Source: Pascua guehoae (taxonomy: Eukaryota; Basidiomycota; Tremellomycetes; Trichosporonales; Trichosporonaceae). From it: a DNA stretch of 64,000 bases. Positions 58,354 to 64,000 of this stretch are shown here, one piece after another (positions within the stretch are counted from its first letter, which is position 1; each line of letters opens with the position of its first letter). The translations under genes were made by a program, and so were the position numbers. The notes beneath the pieces were generated by a model. It had not been told where the DNA came from. It saw only the letters and a program-made list of their open reading frames with translations, and did no database searches. Location: assembly GCA_001600415.1 (NCBI GenBank), contig BCJX01000017.1:551005-615004 (forward strand), written 5' to 3'.

Positions 58354-61082
58354 ATGCTCGCGCTCGGCGGCCATCCCATTCTCCCACGGTGGAATGCTCA
58401 AAACTCGTCCTCCACTTTGCCACAGGCACAGAGTCACCAACACGCGCCTCGCGACATTGAAGTCATTTCAGTTTCCAGTTCATCCTCTCGATCACCTTCA
58501 CCTTCCTCCGCAAGACGTCGCGGTCACGCACGCTCCCGGCTCGACTCGGACATGTCATCCCGCCGACGAGAAGAGCGGCCTTCTCGAGGCACTCGAACAG
58601 CTGCGGGCGCGACGCGTCCCATCGCGCCCGCGCCCTTGTTGCCACCCCCCGATAGCGAGTTCCTCGACGGCCTCACTCCCGAAGAGGTCGCCGAGGTCAA
58701 CAAGTACAAGATGACCCTTCGACGCAAGATGGCGCGATTGGTGAGTCACTGTGTGGAGCGGGTGCAGAGTGGTTGGCGCCAGCACTGCATAGCATGGCCT
58801 GTACGCTTCAGGGCTATGTGCTCCACTGTGACCATGGTGCTTCCTTTAAGCTTGCTGCAATCCCAATACTGGCACCATCTCTCCACATACCCTCGCAATA
58901 TGGCATACTGTTTGAACTCTCCCTGACCTCAGATCCGCTACCGTCACAATCCCGAAGTCAGACTCCTACCAGAGTCGGAGGCTTGCGAACGCTGCAGGGA
59001 AGGAGGATGGCCATGCTGGGTGTGGATAGAGAAGCCAAAGTCCGCCCTCAAAGAGTTTCGCACGCCGTGCCGAACGTGCTACAAACAATCATGTTCCTTT
59101 GCGGCTGAACCAGAGCCAAACCCACAACCCGAGTCGCCAGCATCGGTTGGACGAGCGGCTGCTGGAAGAGGAGATGATGACGGCAACGACGACAATGATG
59201 ACAACGACGAAGACGATGACGACGAAGAGTCCGACCCCAGTGGTAACGATGATGACGATGATTCCGACTACAGAGAAAGCGACGACAACAGTAACGCGGG
59301 GAGGACCCGTCGGGGCAGGCAGGACAACAGGGACCGGCGCGGCAAGAATAGAGAGACGGGCCGGCGCGGCAACAATGACGACGAGGACGTCAAGCCCAAG
59401 ATCGAACGTACCCCGTCCCCCAGGCGCCGCCGGAAGTCTGTCGAACGCGGCCAGAACTCTACCGACCGATCACCCTCACGGTCATCCTCGCGCTCACCGT
59501 CGCGCTCAACATCAGCATCTGCTCAGAACCGCGGCGGTTTCAATGCGCCGGGCAAGGCACAGGCAGCCGCCAATGCGCGCTGGGAAAAGGCCCGGCGCGA
59601 AAAGGAGGAAATACGGAAGCGCGAAATGTTGTCAAGGATTAGAGATCCGCGGCAGCCACACCCGTCTGCCGTCGCTGGCAATCAACCCCAGCAATCTACG
59701 GCGGAGGCGAGTAACAGCCGTGCCGAGCAGCAGCAGCGACATTTGCTCGTGCCCATTGCGGACCCACGCCGGCCAGCAGCCGGTCCGTCTCAGCAGTGGA
59801 CGCAGCCTGCACCGCCACCACCAGGGCCGCCGCCACCTGCGGCCCCACCTCGCCAGCCTCACAGTGGACCCTCGACCGCTGCAGCCGTGCCAACCCAGCT
59901 TTCCAGAGGGCCCGCGACACCCGCTGCCGCGCCAAATGCGGATCCACGGCGAGGAGCAGCAGTGCCGTCCTCGCACACTGAGAGCCGTGCCGAGTCGTCG
60001 TGGAGTGCACAACGGCCCCCGTCTGCACAGTCTCAACATTCTGCGGCCACAACCTCTCGTCATTCGGTTGGCCATTCGCCACATGAAGACTCGTTCCCCT
60101 CATTTTCTGCGGTCGACGATCCGCCGATCGTTCAACCCGTCCCCCGTGCGGCAGCGCCTGCTGCACCAGATCACACGAACTCCCCACCAACACCCACATC
60201 TTTACCTAAAGACGTGACACCAGCACCGTTTCCTGGCTCTGGAAGCTCAACCCCAGCAAATCGGGGGAATGCGCCCGGGAGTACCAGGCAAGACGGCAAC
60301 AAACGCTCTGCACCGGGGTCCGCTGAAGCTCGCCGTGACAAGCGCCGCCGGCGTATGTCGGCGTATCGCATGCTTGGGATACGAGACCCGGACGCCGAGT
60401 CGTGGCCATCTGCCAACGACGTCACGTACAATGTCCACCACGACTTATTCGATGATCGGTCGGTGGGATGGGACGTCGCGTATCCCTTTGGCACGGACGA
60501 CGGGAGCAGTATGGACGACGGCGAAGCGGAGAACAAGTATGCCGACGTCTTGCGCCCGTCCGACCTGGGCCGCGTGCCGTTCCTCACGCGCGTCGACACC
60601 ATTACCGCCGACATTGCGCGCCTCCTGACCAAGATTCCTGAGGGGTCCGACGTGGTCACGCGCGACGGCAACACCCGCCTCCTCCCGCCGTACATGTACA
60701 GGTGAGCCATCATGCTAGCAAACGTGTCCGGCCTCTTGCTGACCCCAGTCCCCGCCGCCCGTGCGTCACCTGCGCCCGTACCAACATGCCATGCGTCATT
60801 GCCGACGTCGAGGCGCCGCCAGCGCGCACTGCCCGCCGAGCCCCGTTGATCACCATGATCCCCCTCCCGCCATGCCTTGGCTGCCTGCGCTCCGAGAACC
60901 CGTGCGATTCCTGCGTATGGATGCTGTCGCTCCCGGCACAGACGATCCACGTGCACCTCTTTGCGGTCGCGTGGCCGACGGCCGAGCAGGCCCAGGGTCC
61001 AGACGACGACGATCCTGCTGCGTTTGACGAGCGGGTCGTGTGGTTTGACCCCAGCGTGGCGCTCGTCGTCGACGAAGAGTAG
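58354..61082 (+). CDS. Unrecognised nuclear-type protein with two Cys-rich zinc-finger-like modules
   Basis: Seen: exons 58354-58740, 58933-60701 and 60749-61082 give 829 residues. The N-terminus is Ser/Arg-rich, followed by a helix (TPEEVAEVNKYKMTLRRKM). Module 1 is ACERCREGGWPC, a 17-residue gap, then CRTCYKQSC, that is C-X2-C-X6-C-X17-C-X2-C-X4-C. An acidic Asp/Glu stretch, an RS-rich part (SPSRSSSRSPSRS), a Lys/Arg helix and a long Pro/Ala/Gln linker with repeated DPR words follow. The C-terminal domain ends with module 2: CVTCARTNMPC, about 32 residues, then CLGCLRSENPCDSC. No family is recognised. Inferred: module 1 resembles a Zn2Cys6 cluster with an enlarged loop, but lacks the basic residues expected after the second Cys. 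DNA, RNA or protein binding are all possible. ATG at 58354 is the first in frame that leaves a sensible N-terminus. Confidence 0.75.
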
Positions 61083-62394
61083 GAGGGTGGCGACGGAGAG
61101 TTTGTCGAAGAAGTGTCGAATTAGGGCAGAGCCGTGGAGGCAGGGCGTGCCGAAGATGGGCCCGGTAATGCTTTGTTGTCGAGCAGAGCTGCCCGAGCAG
61201 GGCCGCCGAACAGAGCCCCCAGAGCAGAGCCCCCAGGGCAGAGCTGTCAAACCTATGGCCGTCAACGAATAGTCAAGCGAGTGTCCCGACGAGCCCGACA
61301 CGTCGTTTGTTGTAGCATAGATGTATGCATGCACATGTAACAGGCTACAAGTGTGAGATCCAGCGCGTGCGGCCTGGCCGCCGACGGTTGCCTCTTCAAC
61401 GTCGCCACCGGCCAACAATGATCGCGTCGCGGCACGCACCGCCCTGCGCACTCCCCCACCCCACTGTGACGTCCTGTCCTGCAGGCAGGCAGTCAGCACT
61501 TGTCGATACGCCACACTATACTGTGGTCAGAATCAACGTGTCAGTCTCACCGGCAGCCGTCAACCTTCACGGGCACAGGTGGCGTCCTCGCAGCCGCCTT
61601 GCCCGAGCTCGAGAAAACTTGCGACTCGCGACTCGTCCACGCCAGATATGTTCTTGCAACAGACATGTACTTGCAAAGCAGACCTGGCCCTCATTTCAGA
61701 AGCAAAACGCAAAAGGCATGGTCCAGGCATTGTACGCCTGTCCCATGCTCCTCGTCTACATCGTAGGATTGTCGAACTCCTGCCGCCACTATGGCAAAGT
61801 GGCATGATACCGTTTCACCAACGATGTCCATGTGTGAGACCACTGGCGACGACGTGTGACGGTGCGTCCATCCTCGCCAATGCTGGTGCACGCAGTGTCG
61901 ACGTATAATCGTCAGAGTTGGAAGCTGGTGCTCTGTGGTCCATCGACGGCGATGGGCAGCTGCTGACAGGTGACCAGCAAGCGGTCGAGCCATCTACAGG
62001 TGTCGGGAGAGTGTTGAGACTGCCACGTTCAGCTCGGTCTCCTCGAGGTTGCGCATGAACACTAGACCAATGCAATGGTAGGCCAAGTAAACACACCTGG
62101 TTTCTCGCTTGTTGTACCCCACGTGTCCTGTGTGCCGCCCTGTAAACGCGCTGGGCTTATTTGTGTTTGATGTGGTAGTCTCTTGACTGCTCGGAGATGT
62201 CTCCAGCTGCCAGGAGACGTGGTGCGGCGACGATGGCGGTGCCCAGCCGCTGCCAATGCCACGATCTGCCATGGCCGGCCGCTTCCTGAGCAAGCAGCTG
62301 CATCACACCGAGACAGAGTACAGCACTGGGCCCATCGTCCTTGCCTGCCGACTCGCATAGGACTCTGGTCCCGGCCCACCACCAGAACTTCCCA
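61083..62394. other. Intergenic up to the assembly gap
   Basis: Contains a GCAGAGC-rich repeat at 61125-61245 just after the previous gene and the MITE fragment at 61995. No supported gene. Confidence 0.4.
61995..62040. mobile_element. Left-end fragment of the same MITE family
   Basis: TACAGGTGTCGGGAGAGTG followed by TTGAGACTGCCACGTTCAGC matches the left terminal inverted repeat of the 46617-46780 element in content and spacing. No matching right end was found within 400 bases, so this looks like a truncated copy. Confidence 0.55.
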
Positions 62395-62936
62395 NNNNNN
62401 NNNNNNNNNNNNNNNNNNNNNNNNNNNNNNNNNNNNNNNNNNNNNNNNNNNNNNNNNNNNNNNNNNNNNNNNNNNNNNNNNNNNNNNNNNNNNNNNNNNN
62501 NNNNNNNNNNNNNNNNNNNNNNNNNNNNNNNNNNNNNNNNNNNNNNNNNNNNNNNNNNNNNNNNNNNNNNNNNNNNNNNNNNNNNNNNNNNNNNNNNNNN
62601 NNNNNNNNNNNNNNNNNNNNNNNNNNNNNNNNNNNNNNNNNNNNNNNNNNNNNNNNNNNNNNNNNNNNNNNNNNNNNNNNNNNNNNNNNNNNNNNNNNNN
62701 NNNNNNNNNNNNNNNNNNNNNNNNNNNNNNNNNNNNNNNNNNNNNNNNNNNNNNNNNNNNNNNNNNNNNNNNNNNNNNNNNNNNNNNNNNNNNNNNNNNN
62801 NNNNNNNNNNNNNNNNNNNNNNNNNNNNNNNNNNNNNNNNNNNNNNNNNNNNNNNNNNNNNNNNNNNNNNNNNNNNNNNNNNNNNNNNNNNNNNNNNNNN
62901 NNNNNNNNNNNNNNNNNNNNNNNNNNNNNNNNNNNN
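62395..62936. other. Assembly gap (run of N, 542 bases)
   Basis: All bases are N. Frames that appear to cross it are artefacts. Flanking sequence on the right is a G-rich stretch (GGGGGAGAGGGG), which may explain why the gap was not closed. Confidence 0.99.
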
Positions 62937-63097
62937 CGGGGGAGGGTGGTTTGACGCGGGAGACGGGGGGAGAGGGGTGAGAGAGCGGGTAGGAAAGGGC
63001 GGAGGGGAGAAGGGGAACATGGAAGAAGAGGGGAAGCTGTGGCATGGTGGCATGGTAGCATGGTGACATGGGACCAAGGGTAACCCACTCTTCTCAG

Positions 63098-63840
63098 CAT
63101 GCACGACAGTAGACGTCGCCGAGGCAATGGTCGCCGTCTCGGGGTTGCTTGGTGACATGACGGATGGTGAGTACGGTAGGACAGAGGTCAACAGGGGTCA
63201 GTTCTTTGCGCTGTTATACCTCGAGCAACACTCTCTGTTCGGCCTTCGGGCACCCAGAGTCAACGTCCTCATCCGCGACATGCCCACATGCTATATGTAG
63301 TCGCCACAATCTACCGAGGCACAGGACCAGGAGCGGGCACTTGCTTGGCACTGCTATAACGAGCAGCAGAAAGAGTACATGTGTGCCTGGGCGCGCGCTG
63401 GAACATGAACATGAATCATCGATTGTCGCCCGTCCGCTCGGTAATCCCGCTTATGGCGGGTCCACTCGCGACAGTCGCTTACAGCACTCGAGGTGGCGGG
63501 ATAATGGCCGTCTGCACAGTCTGTGCCAGCTGGGGACAGGTGTGGGCCAGTACGTGCGTGCAGCCATGCAGCCATGCAACCTACCTGCGACATGTGACGA
63601 GGTCCACAAGTGGCAATGGGTGCGACTGCGAGCAGTTGCCCATCTCATCAACAGCCGAGTCGCACGCGTGGCGGTCCTGGGCCGAGTCATGGGCCTTTGT
63701 CTCTGTCTCTGGCAGTAGTTTGTGACTGTCAGTACTCCGCCCTCGTCGCATCTGCAGACGCGCGGACGCGCAGAGAGCACATCCACCGACTCGAACGAAC
63801 ACGCAGAGTGGCAGCCATCGCCGTCCAACTCCTCCCATAG
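63098..63840 (+). CDS. Fragments of an unidentified spliced gene, 5' part lost in the gap
   Basis: Seen: a likely exon at 63098-63166 (frame TTVDVAEAMVAVSGLLGD, between TTCTCAG and GTGAGT). Further frames with coding character are GQFFALLYLEQHSLFGL near 63200, TEAQDQERALAWHCYNEQQ near 63320, and a C-terminal frame from 63731 (YSALVASADARTRREHIHRL) to a stop at 63838-63840. The junctions do not all close in phase, so the exon set is incomplete or contains sequence errors. No family is assigned. The start must lie in or left of the gap. Confidence 0.3.
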
Positions 63841-64000
63841 AGACTCCGCACAATTCTTCCCAACCCCCCTCCGCACCCTTGCTGCCATGCTCGGCGCGAC
63901 CAAGCAGCCTGCAGTTCATCATTCAGTACATCTAAGACTGGACAGTATCCCAACACTGCGCTCCGACACAATCTCAATCCCATGCCCGCCATGCGAGGCC
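63841..64000. other. Window end, nothing recognised
   Basis: Only 160 bases, C-rich on the plus strand. No feature can be supported. Confidence 0.4.

Noticed and set aside
62062..63191. Long frames crossing the run of N
   Set aside because: The middle is unknown sequence with no stops by definition. These are not evidence of a gene.

Overview
This 64 kb window is nuclear DNA of a basidiomycete fungus. The best fit is a tremellomycete of the Trichosporonales/Cryptococcus type, but that is inferred from gene content and gene style, not from a marker gene. Nearly every gene is split by GT-AG introns that have a CTNAC-like branch point close to the acceptor. Many introns are only 31-55 nt. Codons are GC-rich, ending mostly in C or G. 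Three large Zn2Cys6 regulators and a basidiomycete-type PAS protein are present. No bacterial operon, rRNA, tRNA, CRISPR or phage feature was found.

Layout, left to right. 1-1877 (-): secreted Ser/Thr-rich double-psi beta-barrel protein, cut by the window edge. 4509-7186 (+): Hsp110/Sse1 chaperone. 8099-10571 (+): PP2A scaffold subunit. 12250-16312 (-): PAS-domain protein spread over 4 kb by long repeat-filled introns. 20014-24077 (-): 18-exon Zn2Cys6 factor. 25844-26026 (+): 60-aa MGC-starting protein. 26742-27942 (-) and 29203-31318 (+): divergent glucosamine-6-phosphate deaminase and GlcNAc-6-phosphate deacetylase. 32034-35049 (-): second Zn2Cys6 factor. 37515-39350 (-): Gfo/Idh/MocA oxidoreductase. 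41072-42932 (+): UNC93-like membrane transporter. 43516-44309 (-): nitroreductase. 44771-46128 (-): HOP2. 46617-46780: a small TA-flanked inverted-repeat element. 46882-50286 (-): THO subunit Hpr1/THOC1. 50600-51947 (+): SNRNP27. 52531-56615 (-): third Zn2Cys6 factor. 58354-61082 (+): unrecognised protein with two Cys-rich modules. 62395-62936: assembly gap, followed by fragments of one more gene.

How the genes relate. nagB and nagA encode consecutive steps of GlcNAc catabolism and share a 1.26-kb divergent promoter region. A regulator, an NAD(P)-type sugar oxidoreductase and a transporter lie just beyond them, so 26.7-42.9 kb may be an amino-sugar utilisation island; only the two nag enzymes are secure members. 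THOC1 and SNRNP27, both mRNA-processing factors, share a 313-bp bidirectional promoter region. The rest looks like ordinary housekeeping and regulatory genes.

Most exon models were built by hand from splice sites, reading phase and family resemblance. In every multi-exon model given as a CDS the phases close exactly, apart from the unfinished gene at the right end. Features worth a second look are mostly gene architecture: micro-exons of 8, 8, 9 and 13 nt, ultrashort introns, a GC-AG intron, an intron that splits a stop codon, poly-C tracts at acceptors, and a new-looking MITE.
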